Shown: positions 25,915-35,192, numbered from the stretch's first letter. The stretch is 64,000 nt of DNA from Deltaproteobacteria bacterium (GCA_022601195.1 JAHZIX010000029.1:372001-436000); one strand, 5' to 3'. Made by a program: numbers and translations. The notes: generated by a model not told the origin, from the letters alone.

Positions 25915-27360
25915 ATGAAGCTATTCATGAAAGCCATATCAAAGAGGGCTACCTACATTGTCCTCTGCCTCGTCGCTTTTGCCGGGATCGCCACTGTTGG
26001 AGTTGCCGGTCCTGGGGCTGCCAGTGCTGAAACCGCTGATTCGGCTAGCAGCCTCCCCCCGGAAACCTGCCTGCGCCAACTGCGGGAAGCTCGTATAGCT
26101 CGGATGAACGACGACCAGGTTGGAGAGTTGGGCTTGCTGCGGGGGGCTCGAGAGAGTTGTTCCGAGGATCTGTCCACGATGATGGCCTTGCTGGATTTCC
26201 ATCAGCGCAAGCCTCTGCCACCGGAAGAGCTGAACCAATTGGCGGGAGCGGTTCGAAAGCGCCTGGGAGATAGCGAGTTGTCCCTGCCGATGGGGGTGTT
26301 GTTTCAGTTGGCTCTGGACCCGGAGATCAGCGAGGAGGTGCTGAGGCTGTTGGTGGACACGCTCCAGCGGCGGTCCGAGAATCAGTCAGAACCAGAACTG
26401 GATCTTCTTCTGGTGCAAACGGAGCTGAAGACGAGGCTGGGCGATCGAGAAGGGGCTTACCAAGATCTCTTAAGGCTTTGGCGGCTGACTGGCGATCGGG
26501 ACCTCGAGTGGAAGCTGACCAGCCTGGCAGCTTCCCAGGAACACTGGAAAGTTGTGATCGAGATCTTGGAAGGGAAAACCTCGACCGACAGCAGTTTGTT
26601 GCGGCATCGATACCTCGTCGCTCTGGCCCGGGGTGGGTCCTACGAGAAGCTGAAGAGCGAGCTCGACGCTACGACGGCCAAGGTGGTGTCTACCGAGGAG
26701 GTGAGCGCCGAGGTGAACGTTGTGGAGTCTCGAGCCGTCGGCGTCGGTTGGTTTGCTGACACCCTCCGAACGATCGCCTGGAGTCTCTATGACCGGGGTA
26801 TGGACGGGGAGGCGGAAGCCGAGTTTCGGAGGCTCCTGTCGATCTACCCGGATCATAAGGAGGCTCAGGCGGTGCTATTGAACCTCTACGCCTCGGAAGA
26901 AGATCGTTCCCGGTTAGCAGCTGCCCAGGCAGAGAAGTGGCAAGGGGAGTCGGATCCACAGGAGCTATTCGACGAGGGCACCCAGCGCTTGACCACCGGC
27001 GATGCCGCTGGAGCCTTCGAGTTGTTGGAGAGGGCCGCCCCCCATTTCCCAGAGCTCGAAGCTGCTTGGTACAACCTTGGCATGGCCGCCTACCGCTTGG
27101 AGAAGTGGGAGACCGTTGCCGAGGCCTTCGAGAAAGCGTCAGCGTTGAATCCGGAGAGGCCCGACTCGATCTATTTCGCTGGGATTGGTGCCAGTAAGCT
27201 GGGTCGCTGCCAGGGAGCCGTAGCCTTGTTAAAGAAGGCCTTGGAGATGGATGCCAAGAGAAATCAAGCTCATTACTACCTCTACGATTGTTATCGCCAG
27301 CTGGGCGATGCCGCAGCCGCGGCCCGGCACCTAGAGGCTTATCGAGCCACCAAGGGCTAG
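25915..27360 (+). CDS. exported TPR protein
   Basis: 481 aa from ATG 25915; an upstream in-frame TTG lacks support. Signal peptide IVLCLVAFAGIATVGVAGPGAASA. The rest is helical, with TPR motifs clearest in the last 150 residues (ELEAAWYNLGMAAYRLEKWE, DSIYFAGIGASKLGRCQGAV, NQAHYYLYDCYRQLGDAAAA). It is probably a periplasmic scaffold. Its TAG stop shares a CTAG palindrome with the stop of the convergent protease gene, so the coding regions overlap by 4 nt and no room is left for a terminator. Confidence 0.83.
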   Translation: MKLFMKAISKRATYIVLCLVAFAGIATVGVAGPGAASAETADSASSLPPETCLRQLREARIARMNDDQVGELGLLRGARESCSEDLSTMMALLDFHQRKPLPPEELNQLAGAVRKRLGDSELSLPMGVLFQLALDPEISEEVLRLLVDTLQRRSENQSEPELDLLLVQTELKTRLGDREGAYQDLLRLWRLTGDRDLEWKLTSLAASQEHWKVVIEILEGKTSTDSSLLRHRYLVALARGGSYEKLKSELDATTAKVVSTEEVSAEVNVVESRAVGVGWFADTLRTIAWSLYDRGMDGEAEAEFRRLLSIYPDHKEAQAVLLNLYASEEDRSRLAAAQAEKWQGESDPQELFDEGTQRLTTGDAAGAFELLERAAPHFPELEAAWYNLGMAAYRLEKWETVAEAFEKASALNPERPDSIYFAGIGASKLGRCQGAVALLKKALEMDAKRNQAHYYLYDCYRQLGDAAAAARHLEAYRATKG

Positions 27361-28688
27361 AACTTCTTGACGTAGTCCAGGAAGGGTGCCTCGAAGTCGG
27401 TGAGCTGTTGGCCATAGACGTTCTCGAGGGCGTCTCGGCCGGGATACCCTTCCGAGAGATAGAGCATCAGTCGAGGGAATTGATCCCCTTCCCACTGGGG
27501 ATCACCGTGGCGTAGGAAGTGAACGAAGAGCCATGACGTAGGGTAGTAGAGATTGTACTTCTCCCCATAAAACAAGCTGTCGCCACCGTCGACCAGTTCT
27601 TCCACGGTCAGCCCCTTTTTTTGCCGCAGCAGGCTCTTGGTTTCCTCCAGTTGATTTCCGGAATTTGTTTGCCGCCGGTAAGCGCCGCCGTAGTGGCTCA
27701 GAGCGAAGTGACTCTTGAGGGTCTTGCCGGGAAGTAGGGTGCCTTTCTTGATCTGGGAATTGCCCATGTATTCCGCAAAACCTTCGGTGATCCAAGGGGG
27801 AACGAGGGTGCCGTGGCGGGTCAGGTGACGGTCCATAAAGGCATGAGTCGCTTCATGGATCATCAACTGTTGGAGGAATTCGGTGGTCTGGACCTGGAGA
27901 TGGAAGATCATCAGTCCTGGTGCGGCGTAGAACCCCTCTGCCCAAGGTCGTACCTGGAGCTCTCGCCGCACTTTCCGAAGAGAGTCCTTGTTGGCGAAGA
28001 CGTAGGCGACGATCTTGTATCCCTCCGGCTGTAGAGGGATTTGGTTCCCTAGAAGCCCTTCGAGGATGTTGAAGATGGCCTCGAGATTGCCGGCTATGGC
28101 CTTGGCGGTGTCTGCGGTGGGAGCGTCGCTGATCACCACGAAACGGTTCGAGTCATAGCGTTGGCGGTGTTCTGAGTCGAGCTGCTGCTCGGCCACCTCT
28201 ACATAGCGCTGCAGAATATTGACCCGCTGCTGCTTTGATAGCCGTTGGGTTCTGAGGCCCTGATGAGTTCCTAGGCGGGGAAGAAACCCCGGGTCGGAGG
28301 GGAGGAAGCTCTTCTGCCCCGACTTCGCTTGGAATTTCACCGACCATTCGAGAGTTGCTTCTACCGCTTCACCGTTGGCCAAAGCCGGAGCGTACCGCCA
28401 GGAGGAGATGCTTTGCTCTGTTACCTCCTTGAAAAGCTCATCGAACTCGCTGCTGGGGTGGATGTTCTTCACTTCGACGAAGGAGACCCGGCCTCGGGTG
28501 TCGATGGTGACCACCAGTTGCAGCTCCGGGGCGAGGCCGCTGCCAGCGGTTTCGAAGGGAGTGAGCAGGATCTCGCTGTGGAGCAGAACCGGTGGCGAAT
28601 AGGTCGGCGTCGGTTCTGCCGCGAAAGCTGTCCCCGCGATGAGCAGAGCCCAGGACACCAGAGAGAGCAGAGGAAGTTTGCCTAGCAT
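27357..28688 (-). CDS. exported TonB-C-like / gluzincin metalloprotease fusion
   Basis: 443 aa. ATG at 28688 gives an immediate signal peptide (LSLVSWALLIAGTAFA); longer frames overlap the divergent TerC gene. Residues about 30-115 look like a TonB C-terminal domain (DTRGRVSFVEV, SISSWRYAPALANGEAVEATLEW). A zinc-protease domain of the peptidase-MA/DUF1570 kind follows, with HEATH at 278-282 and EGFAEY about 25 residues later giving the third ligand. It probably acts in the periplasm or outside. The gene has no SD, and a TATACT box lies 7 nt before the ATG. Confidence 0.85.
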   Translation of the reverse strand: MLGKLPLLSLVSWALLIAGTAFAAEPTPTYSPPVLLHSEILLTPFETAGSGLAPELQLVVTIDTRGRVSFVEVKNIHPSSEFDELFKEVTEQSISSWRYAPALANGEAVEATLEWSVKFQAKSGQKSFLPSDPGFLPRLGTHQGLRTQRLSKQQRVNILQRYVEVAEQQLDSEHRQRYDSNRFVVISDAPTADTAKAIAGNLEAIFNILEGLLGNQIPLQPEGYKIVAYVFANKDSLRKVRRELQVRPWAEGFYAAPGLMIFHLQVQTTEFLQQLMIHEATHAFMDRHLTRHGTLVPPWITEGFAEYMGNSQIKKGTLLPGKTLKSHFALSHYGGAYRRQTNSGNQLEETKSLLRQKKGLTVEELVDGGDSLFYGEKYNLYYPTSWLFVHFLRHGDPQWEGDQFPRLMLYLSEGYPGRDALENVYGQQLTDFEAPFLDYVKKF

Positions 28689-28695
28689 GCCCAAA

Positions 28696-28701
28696 AGTAT
28701 A
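28696..28701 (-). promoter_or_regulatory. -10 box of a probable leaderless promoter
   Basis: On the minus strand TATACT is followed by 7 nt (TTTGGGC) and the ATG of the metalloprotease gene, with no SD between. Confidence 0.6.
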
Positions 28702-28825
28702 GCTCGGAGAACTTCATTGGGCTCCTGCCGAAGGACTCTAGAGTAGATAGGTCTCCCAGATGGCTCCCGGGAGCTGGTATTCTGGTCTTTGTCAACTACA
28801 AGAGACCAAGTAGGGAGTGAGTGCC

Positions 28826-29638
28826 ATGGCAGACATCTTTTCTGCAGAAAATCTAGTATCTCTGGCTCTGTTGATCCTTCTTCAGGCCGTGTTGGGTTTC
28901 GATAACCTGCTCTACATCTCGTTGGAGTCCAAGCGGGCTCCCTTAGAGGAACAGGCAAAAGTACGGCGATTGGGCATCGGTTTGGCGGTGGTGCTGCGCA
29001 TCGTTCTGCTGTTTCTCTTGATGTCGATCATTCAAGTCTTCCAGTCGCCCATTTTTTCGCTAAATTTTACCGGTATCGTGGAGGGAGAGTTCGATCTGCA
29101 CAGTCTGATCGTCCTCTTGGGTGGAGTCTTCATTCTGTACACCGCCACCAAGGAGATCATTCACATGTTGGGGGTGGACGATTTGGAGCATGAGGAGACG
29201 GCTCCCAAATCCGTCGCCAGTATCGTGTTTTGGATCGTCCTGATGAATCTGGTTTTCTCCTTCGACTCAATCCTGAGTGCTATGGCTCTCACCAAAGTCT
29301 TTTGGGTGATGGCCACGGCAATTCTGACCGGTGGTGTTTTGATGATTTGGCTGTCGGACCACGTGGCGACCTTCTTACAAAAGAACCGCATGTACGAGGT
29401 ACTGGGCCTGTTCATTCTCTTTGTAGTGGGCATCATGTTGCTGACCGAAGGTGGGCATTTGGCCCATCTGAGCTTGTTCGGCAACCAAATTCATCCCATG
29501 ACCAAGACGACCTTCTACTTCGTCATCGGTGTGCTGGTATTGACGGATTTGGTGCAGAGCCGGTACCAGAAGAGACTATTGAAGCTGAGGGCTTTGGAGA
29601 TGGCCGCCAAGGGAAGGCAATCGGGAGCCGCTGGTTGA
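28826..29638 (+). CDS. TerC/Alx family integral membrane protein
   Basis: 270 aa. ATG 28826 with GGGAG at 28813-28817 is preferred to the GTG 9 nt upstream. About seven TM helices. Family motifs with acidic residues in the membrane: LQAVLGFDNLLYISLES and NLVFSFDSILSAMAL; these line the Mn2+ (or Ca2+) path in TerC/Alx exporters. Alx and some TerC proteins export Mn2+ and help metalate exoenzymes, and others relate to tellurite resistance. I see no yybP-ykoY Mn riboswitch in the short leader. Its stop overlaps the next gene as TTGA, the first of two couplings in this operon. Confidence 0.9.
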   Translation: MADIFSAENLVSLALLILLQAVLGFDNLLYISLESKRAPLEEQAKVRRLGIGLAVVLRIVLLFLLMSIIQVFQSPIFSLNFTGIVEGEFDLHSLIVLLGGVFILYTATKEIIHMLGVDDLEHEETAPKSVASIVFWIVLMNLVFSFDSILSAMALTKVFWVMATAILTGGVLMIWLSDHVATFLQKNRMYEVLGLFILFVVGIMLLTEGGHLAHLSLFGNQIHPMTKTTFYFVIGVLVLTDLVQSRYQKRLLKLRALEMAAKGRQSGAAG

Positions 29639-30615
29639 GGATTTGGCAGATATTGGGGGCGTTGGTTGTCCTGGTAACGGGCTGCGCCCCGGCTCCAGGA
29701 CCCCCTCCTCCGTCGGAGCTTCAGCTCGACTCCGGGGCACCGGGTCAGGCCGCGGAGGCCTTGGAGCTCGCTTCGTGGCGAGAGATCTTGGCCGCGGAGG
29801 GGGCGGTCCCGGAAAACCAACAAGTGGGCACCCTGGCCCTCGAATTGATAGAGCTACTCCGGTCACCGAATCCGGAGATCCGGGACGACATCGCGACTAC
29901 CTTGCTCGATAACTGGATCTTGCGGCAAAAGACCCTGACCGGAGGCGATCTCCGGGCCTTATTGGGTCCCCTTTCCTCGGCACTGGAAGGGGGCGAAGCG
30001 GCCAGTGGAGAAGCTACCAATGGAGAAGCGACCCGAGAAGAACCTGCCCACGGCCGCTCCTTCTCAGCGTTGGCCCTCTCCATGGTGGTTCGACGGGATA
30101 CGGAGTTGGGTTTTTTGAGTCCCGAAGAAATCAGCAGCTTGGTGGTCGCCAGTGGGCGCTATGCTGCCAGTGAATCGGATCTTCGAGGGCGGGTGGAAGG
30201 AGAAGGGTGGGTCCACGCCGCTGCCCATACCGCCGACCTACTCGCTGCTTTAGCAAGTCACCCGGCGGTCGGCGAGGAGCAGGCCAAGGTTCTCCTGACA
30301 GCGGTCTCCGACCTCTGCGTCCGACGCCACGGATTCATTCTTCATCATGGAGAAGATGCTCGCTTGGCGGAACCGGTGCTTCGTCTGGTGAAGCGTGGTT
30401 TTGTGGGCACAGAGTTGTTCGAAAGCTGGATCGACACCCTGCTGGCTCCCTTGATGGAGCGGGGGCAGGGAGGCTTTGATGCTCCCTTGTACGCGGCACA
30501 GAGAAATGCCCGCAACCTCCTTTTCACTCTACATACCCGGCTCGCCCTGGTGGAATCCCCGTCACCGGAGCAGGAGAGCGCACTGGCGATCTTGACAGCA
30601 GCCTTGCGCGGCTGA
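29635..30615 (+). CDS. DUF2785 family predicted lipoprotein
   Basis: 326 aa. TTG at 29635 is chosen because GGGAG lies 8 nt upstream, it overlaps the TerC stop (TTGA), and it gives a lipoprotein signal ending in LVTGC (Cys16). The DUF2785 core is clear: SFSALALSMVVRRD, YAASESDLRGRVEGEGWVHA (its central motif) and HTADLLAALASHP. A Gly/Glu/Ala/Thr repeat (GEAASGEATNGEATREE) at about 120-140 looks like slippage. Function of DUF2785 is unknown. It ends in TGATG, overlapping the kinase start by 1 nt, so TerC, DUF2785 and kinase are likely made together. Confidence 0.85.
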   Translation: MRIWQILGALVVLVTGCAPAPGPPPPSELQLDSGAPGQAAEALELASWREILAAEGAVPENQQVGTLALELIELLRSPNPEIRDDIATTLLDNWILRQKTLTGGDLRALLGPLSSALEGGEAASGEATNGEATREEPAHGRSFSALALSMVVRRDTELGFLSPEEISSLVVASGRYAASESDLRGRVEGEGWVHAAAHTADLLAALASHPAVGEEQAKVLLTAVSDLCVRRHGFILHHGEDARLAEPVLRLVKRGFVGTELFESWIDTLLAPLMERGQGGFDAPLYAAQRNARNLLFTLHTRLALVESPSPEQESALAILTAALRG

Positions 30616-33404
30616 TGTCACCTTCAGAGAACATGAATACAGCGCGTTGGTCCGAAGTGGATCGCCTTTTTCAGCTTGTTGTCGAGCTGCCGGAAGAGGA
30701 GCGCCAAATCCGATTGGCGAAAGAGGCGGCCAAGGAGGAAAGGGGAGGCGAGGAGCTGGTTCGCGCTGTGGAACGGCTATTGGCTTACGATAGCCAGGCG
30801 GGAGACTTCCTCGCTCAACCCTTGGGTCGCTTGTTGCCGGAAGGGGTGCCGGAAAGTGCCTCATCCTCGTCCGACTCTCCCCTGCTCCAACCAACAGACC
30901 CCACTCGAGTCGGCCCCTATCGAATTCTCGAACCTATCTCACGGGGTGGCATGGGGGCTGTTTTTCTGGCCGCTCGAGATGACACTCAGTTCGAGCGGCA
31001 GGTCGCAGTGAAGTTGGTGCGGGAGGACGCTTTCAGCCCTCGGCTCCTGGAGCGTTTTCGCCTCGAACGACAGATTCTGGCAACTCTGGAGCATCCCTAC
31101 ATCGCTCGCCTCTACGAAGGGGGTGAAGGGGAAGACGGTCGCCCCTACTTGGTCATGGAGTATGTCGAAGGCCTGCCCTTGGACAGCTACTGCCGGGAGC
31201 ATTCTTTAGGGGTGGAAGAGAGGCTCAGTCTCATGATCAAGATCTGTTCTGCGGTGCACTATGCACACCAGAACCTTCTGGTCCACCGGGACCTCAAGCC
31301 GGCCAATGTCTTGGTGACCGCCGACGGCACCCCCAAGCTCTTGGATTTCGGCATCGCCAAGGCTCTGGGAGCCGAGGGCGAATTGGAAGGTTCCAAGCTG
31401 ACTTCCCAAGGGATTCGGCCCATGACCCCGGGGTATGCCAGTCCGGAGCAGGTCCAAGGAAAAGAGTTGGACCGAACCAGCGACATTTACTCTCTGGGGG
31501 TCCTGCTCTACGAGCTCCTGACGGATGAGGGGCCCTACCATCTCGAAGGCATGAGCCTTGGTGAGCTAGAGGGGGCCATTTGCCATCAGGTCCCTGCTCT
31601 ACCCAGTATTCGGCTCCGGCAGCGATCCAGGACCGCCGATGGGACTTCCCAGGCCGCTCGCGGTCTCGAGGGAGATTTGGACACCATCACCATGATGGCG
31701 CTGCGCAAAGAGCCGGAACGGCGTTATTCCACCGCTTCGCAGCTGGCCGAAGATCTGGAGAATCACCTACATCACCGTCCGGTGATGGCCCGAGCGGAAT
31801 CCTGGACCTACCGCTGCGGCAGGTTTCTGCGTCGCCATCGGGTTCCGGTTGCGGTGGCAGCGCTGGCTGTGACGGCGGTTCTTGCGACCGTCGTCGTCGC
31901 TTTGTTGGGGCATTTCGAGGAGGCGAAGCGTACTGCAGAACAGCGAGATCAGGCTCAGCAGGCCCTAGAGGGGCTGATTCAGGTCTTTCGCATGGCTGAC
32001 CCCCACCACGGAGCTGGGGGGGTGATTTCTGCAGAGGAAATGCTCAGCGAGGGCGCTCGCCAAGCCCAACAAAGTTTCCGTGATCACCCCGGTCAATTGG
32101 CGACGGTACTGGATGCCATTGGGCAAGCTTATTTGGGCCTCGGATTGACTAAGAAAGCGTCCTCCTTGCTCGAGGAGGTAGTCGAGATCCGCTCCCGGTT
32201 GCCGAACGCCACCACGGAGGAGATCGTAGCGGGACTCACCCACCTAGCGGAAGCTCATGTCGCCCAGGCCGACTTTGCGAGGGCGGAGACGTTGCTCTTG
32301 GAAGCGATGAGGCGGGGACAGGGTCGAGTATCCGCCAGCGTCGAGGCTCGCATCGTGGCCCATCGTGGCCTCGCTATGCTGCGTCTCGAACAGGGACGAC
32401 TGGCGGAAGCGGAGGACCTACAACGGGAGACACTGCGGATCTTTGAGGAGGTCCCGAAACCGCAGCCCCTCGACCGAGCCATGGCTCTCCACGAGCTTGG
32501 GGCGACGCTTCAGCTTCGAGGCCTCATTAAGGAATCGATGGCGTTACACCGGGAGGCCCTCGAGATCGAGACCGCGCTGGTGCCGGAGGATGATTTGATT
32601 TTGGCTCAGGGGCGGCAATACCTCGCAGCAACTCTTTTGGTCCAGGAGGAAAACTCAGAAGCGGAAGAGTTGTTGGAAAAGGTCTTAGCGGTACGTCGGG
32701 CAGCTCTTCCCTCCGATCATCCGCAAATTGGCTCTACCATCAACACCCTCGCCGTCGCAGTCGGACAGAGCCGCCAGTTGGGCAGGGCCGAGGCGCTGTA
32801 TCGAGAAGCTATCGAACAATCCCAGCGTGGCCTAGGTCCGGACCATCCGGATTTGGCGATTATGCACGGCAACCTCGCCATAACTGTGGCTCAACAGGGT
32901 CGGTTCGAAGAGGCGGAGGAAGAGGCGCGAATCGCCTTGCAAATTCAAGGTACTGCCCTCGAGGAGGGCCAATTGTTCACCGGCGGGACCAAGGTCGCCC
33001 TTGCCGTTGTTTTGCACCTGGCAGGAGAGCTCGAGGAGGCGGAGTATCTGCTGCGGGCTGCACTGGAAGACTATGGCGCTAGCTCCCTGTCCGACGATCT
33101 GCGTACTGCCACCTTGCTGCTTCAGCTGGGTCGATTGAGATTCAAACGCGGAGACGTCGAAGAGGCGGCGGTCCATTTCCAGGATTGCCTACGAATCCGC
33201 CGCCTTCGCTTGGCACCGGAAAAGTGGCAGATTGCAGAGGCCAAGGGTGCCTATGGAGTGGCGTTAGCCACCCTCGGCAGGTCCGACGAGGCCAGACCTT
33301 TTCTCATCGAAGCTCAGCAGCGCATGGCAGGGCAGTTTCCCGCATCCGATTGGAGAGTCCAACGGATTACTTCGACCCTGGCCGAGCTGGCCGACGGGAA
33401 CTGA
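30615..33404 (+). CDS. Ser/Thr protein kinase with TM helix and TPR sensor domain
   Basis: 929 aa. A leading helical segment (1-85) precedes a complete Hanks-type kinase at about 100-390: Gly loop ISRGGMGAVF, ATP Lys133, catalytic HRDLKPANVL (His224, Asp226), DFGIAK (Asp244), activation end TPGYASPEQ. A TM helix at about 411-432 is followed by about 490 residues of TPR repeats outside the membrane. It belongs to the acidobacterial/planctomycete STK-TPR group. Translation starts inside the stop of the DUF2785 gene (TGATG). The pairing with TerC suggests control of, or by, metal export, but that is inference. Confidence 0.95.
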   Translation: MSPSENMNTARWSEVDRLFQLVVELPEEERQIRLAKEAAKEERGGEELVRAVERLLAYDSQAGDFLAQPLGRLLPEGVPESASSSSDSPLLQPTDPTRVGPYRILEPISRGGMGAVFLAARDDTQFERQVAVKLVREDAFSPRLLERFRLERQILATLEHPYIARLYEGGEGEDGRPYLVMEYVEGLPLDSYCREHSLGVEERLSLMIKICSAVHYAHQNLLVHRDLKPANVLVTADGTPKLLDFGIAKALGAEGELEGSKLTSQGIRPMTPGYASPEQVQGKELDRTSDIYSLGVLLYELLTDEGPYHLEGMSLGELEGAICHQVPALPSIRLRQRSRTADGTSQAARGLEGDLDTITMMALRKEPERRYSTASQLAEDLENHLHHRPVMARAESWTYRCGRFLRRHRVPVAVAALAVTAVLATVVVALLGHFEEAKRTAEQRDQAQQALEGLIQVFRMADPHHGAGGVISAEEMLSEGARQAQQSFRDHPGQLATVLDAIGQAYLGLGLTKKASSLLEEVVEIRSRLPNATTEEIVAGLTHLAEAHVAQADFARAETLLLEAMRRGQGRVSASVEARIVAHRGLAMLRLEQGRLAEAEDLQRETLRIFEEVPKPQPLDRAMALHELGATLQLRGLIKESMALHREALEIETALVPEDDLILAQGRQYLAATLLVQEENSEAEELLEKVLAVRRAALPSDHPQIGSTINTLAVAVGQSRQLGRAEALYREAIEQSQRGLGPDHPDLAIMHGNLAITVAQQGRFEEAEEEARIALQIQGTALEEGQLFTGGTKVALAVVLHLAGELEEAEYLLRAALEDYGASSLSDDLRTATLLLQLGRLRFKRGDVEEAAVHFQDCLRIRRLRLAPEKWQIAEAKGAYGVALATLGRSDEARPFLIEAQQRMAGQFPASDWRVQRITSTLAELADGN

Positions 33405-33534
33405 ATCGCCTCGAGGTGTCTGCTCCCTCGGCATTCTTTTCGGCTGCAAGGAGTCTCATCGCTATGGAGATCAGCAGACATCCTAGGCTCGCTCCCGCGG
33501 AAGGGCTAAGATTCAAGCCTGGGAGGACACACAT

Positions 33535-33759
33535 ATGTCAGCAGATTCATCGGGCAGCGACCGGTACCAGGTCGTGATCAATCACGAAGAGCAATATTCC
33601 ATTTGGTTCGCAGACCGAGAGCCGCCTTCCGGTTGGCGACCCACTCGCTTCAAGGGGAGTCGTCGTGTCTGCCTGGATCATATCGACCAAGTTTGGACCG
33701 ATATGCGGCCTTTGGACCTGCGGGAACGAGCCCAGGAACTGGTTCGCCGCCGGGGTTAG
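33535..33759 (+). CDS. MbtH-like protein
   Basis: 74 aa, full family length. GGGAGG 8 nt before ATG. MbtH proteins bind and activate NRPS adenylation domains. Conserved features: NHEEQYSIW, PPSGW, CLDHIDQVWTDMRPL. The usual SxWP reads SIWF, so one signature proline is replaced. No adenylation, NRPS or siderophore gene is present anywhere in this window, so it is an orphan that must serve a distant NRPS or do something else. It is followed by a strong hairpin. Confidence 0.93.
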   Translation: MSADSSGSDRYQVVINHEEQYSIWFADREPPSGWRPTRFKGSRRVCLDHIDQVWTDMRPLDLRERAQELVRRRG

Positions 33760-33892
33760 AGATTAGGGCTGGCGGCCTAGTCGCAGAAAGGGAGGCCATC
33801 GAACTTCGTGGGGCATAGTCGGTTCCCAAATCGGCTGCTCTGGTGGTTTACACGAGGCTTGCTTGCAAGAGCCCCTAAGGTGAGGCAAAGAC

Positions 33893-33924
33893 AACGCCGA
33901 GTTCCGAGATGGGAACTCGGCGTT
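33893..33924. terminator. bidirectional intrinsic terminator
   Basis: A perfect 13-bp stem (33893-33905 with 33912-33924, arms AACGCCGAGTTCC and its complement) has a 6-nt loop and short T-rich ends on both sides. It sits between the convergent MbtH gene and the exported protein gene. Confidence 0.8.
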
Positions 33925-33942
33925 TCTAGTTCCCTCTTCAGG

Positions 33943-35019
33943 TCATTGTTCGCCCCTGGTGGCAAAGCTGACGCCTACGTCGAGGCGTTTGCCACGGGAC
34001 GACCCTCCGATGGAGGAAAAGACGAAGGCATAGGCTTGCTGGAAGATCTCGCTGTCATCGAGTTGCGGCACGAATCGTACCTGCTTGACTCCGTCGCCCA
34101 GAGGTTCCGCCCAGGCCACCGCTCGCCGGCTGCGAAGGTCGTAGACAGTGATATCGAAGAGTTCCGCGTTCGAGAAGGTGAAGACGGATCCGGGGCAGGT
34201 GCCGGCACATTGAGGGCAGCCATCGATGGGGCAGATGTCCGGAAGCACGATTCCCCACTGGACCCACAGCATGGGGAGCTCGGCGCGATAGTCAGGAAAC
34301 ACTGGCTCGAAGGGCGGCATGCAGATGCCCTCCAGTCCCAGCCGGATCTTCAGCGACTCGCAGTAGTTGGGCTGTTCCGAATTCGAGTAGAGGGCGACTT
34401 CGACGCTGGAGGGAGAGACCGCTTCGCGGTCACCAGGGGAGTGGCGGGCCCAAGTCAAGAAGGACAGACCGTCGACAGTGCTCTTGGCGGTGATCGAACT
34501 CAGGGTCTCGCCGGGCAGGGTCGAGCAGGGATTGGTAGCTCCCAGACCAGTACAGCCATCGGCGGCGAACGCAGGGTCCACGCTAGCGACGACGGGATCA
34601 TGAGTCCGGGCGTTGCGAGTCAGATCCAGCCCAATGACGTGGGTGATCGGTGGGCAGTTTCCTCCCTCGCAGTCGCCGGAGCAGATATACCACGCGACGG
34701 CCTCTTTGGTCTGACCGGCGGGAATGTGGATCTGCTCCGTTTCGGTACCCGCTACGTATCTGCCGTCGAAGCTCCAGAATTGAAAGCGGCATCTGGTATC
34801 CATCTGGTTGAAGAGATCCGGTTGTGGTTGAAGATTCGACCAGATTTCAGAGCTGGTTTCTGCGACTGGTAGGTCGCAGGAAACGATCTCTTTCATGGTG
34901 AGGAGATCAATGCTGCATTCATACAGCTTGGTGAGCTGGGCTCTGGCCGGGACGGTGACCAAGGTCAGACTCAGAGCGAATCCGAACAAAGTTAGGACGG
35001 TGAGGGGCTGGCGAATCAT
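33943..35019 (-). CDS. exported Cys-rich protein of unknown function
   Basis: 358 aa. AGGAG before ATG; signal peptide VLTLFGFALSLTLVTVPARA. The mature protein has many cysteines, often paired (CSGDCEGGNC, CPIDGCPQCAGTCPG), suggesting disulfides. A stretch at about 95-110 (QIHIPAGQTKEAVAWYI) is beta-rich. No family recognised. It stands alone, bounded by the terminator downstream and 170 nt of apparently empty sequence upstream. Confidence 0.78.
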   Translation of the reverse strand: MIRQPLTVLTLFGFALSLTLVTVPARAQLTKLYECSIDLLTMKEIVSCDLPVAETSSEIWSNLQPQPDLFNQMDTRCRFQFWSFDGRYVAGTETEQIHIPAGQTKEAVAWYICSGDCEGGNCPPITHVIGLDLTRNARTHDPVVASVDPAFAADGCTGLGATNPCSTLPGETLSSITAKSTVDGLSFLTWARHSPGDREAVSPSSVEVALYSNSEQPNYCESLKIRLGLEGICMPPFEPVFPDYRAELPMLWVQWGIVLPDICPIDGCPQCAGTCPGSVFTFSNAELFDITVYDLRSRRAVAWAEPLGDGVKQVRFVPQLDDSEIFQQAYAFVFSSIGGSSRGKRLDVGVSFATRGEQ

Positions 35020-35192
35020 GGGAAGGCTCCTTTCCTACGTTGCTTCTTGAGAGGCGGCGGTGGCGTGAGGAGGTGGCTTGCGTCCTAGTTTTCGTTCCTC
35101 ACACATTTCAAGAGGCGACGCTGGAGCGTAGGAGACAACAAGAAAGTGGTTCTTTTTGTTGCGACTCCAGTTTCTGAGGGGAGATGGGTCCG

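Noticed and set aside
28689..28825. Mn-sensing yybP-ykoY riboswitch upstream of the TerC gene
   Set aside because: The 137-nt leader has only a short bulged hairpin near 28781-28805; the conserved riboswitch core was not found.
29230..29634. Long N-terminal extension of the DUF2785 gene, inside TerC
   Set aside because: This part overlaps the TerC coding frame; the lipoprotein signal and SD place the start at 29635.
33808..34872. 354-aa open frame on the plus strand
   Set aside because: It overlaps the minus-strand Cys-rich exported protein, which has a signal peptide and SD, and it crosses the terminator hairpin at 33893.
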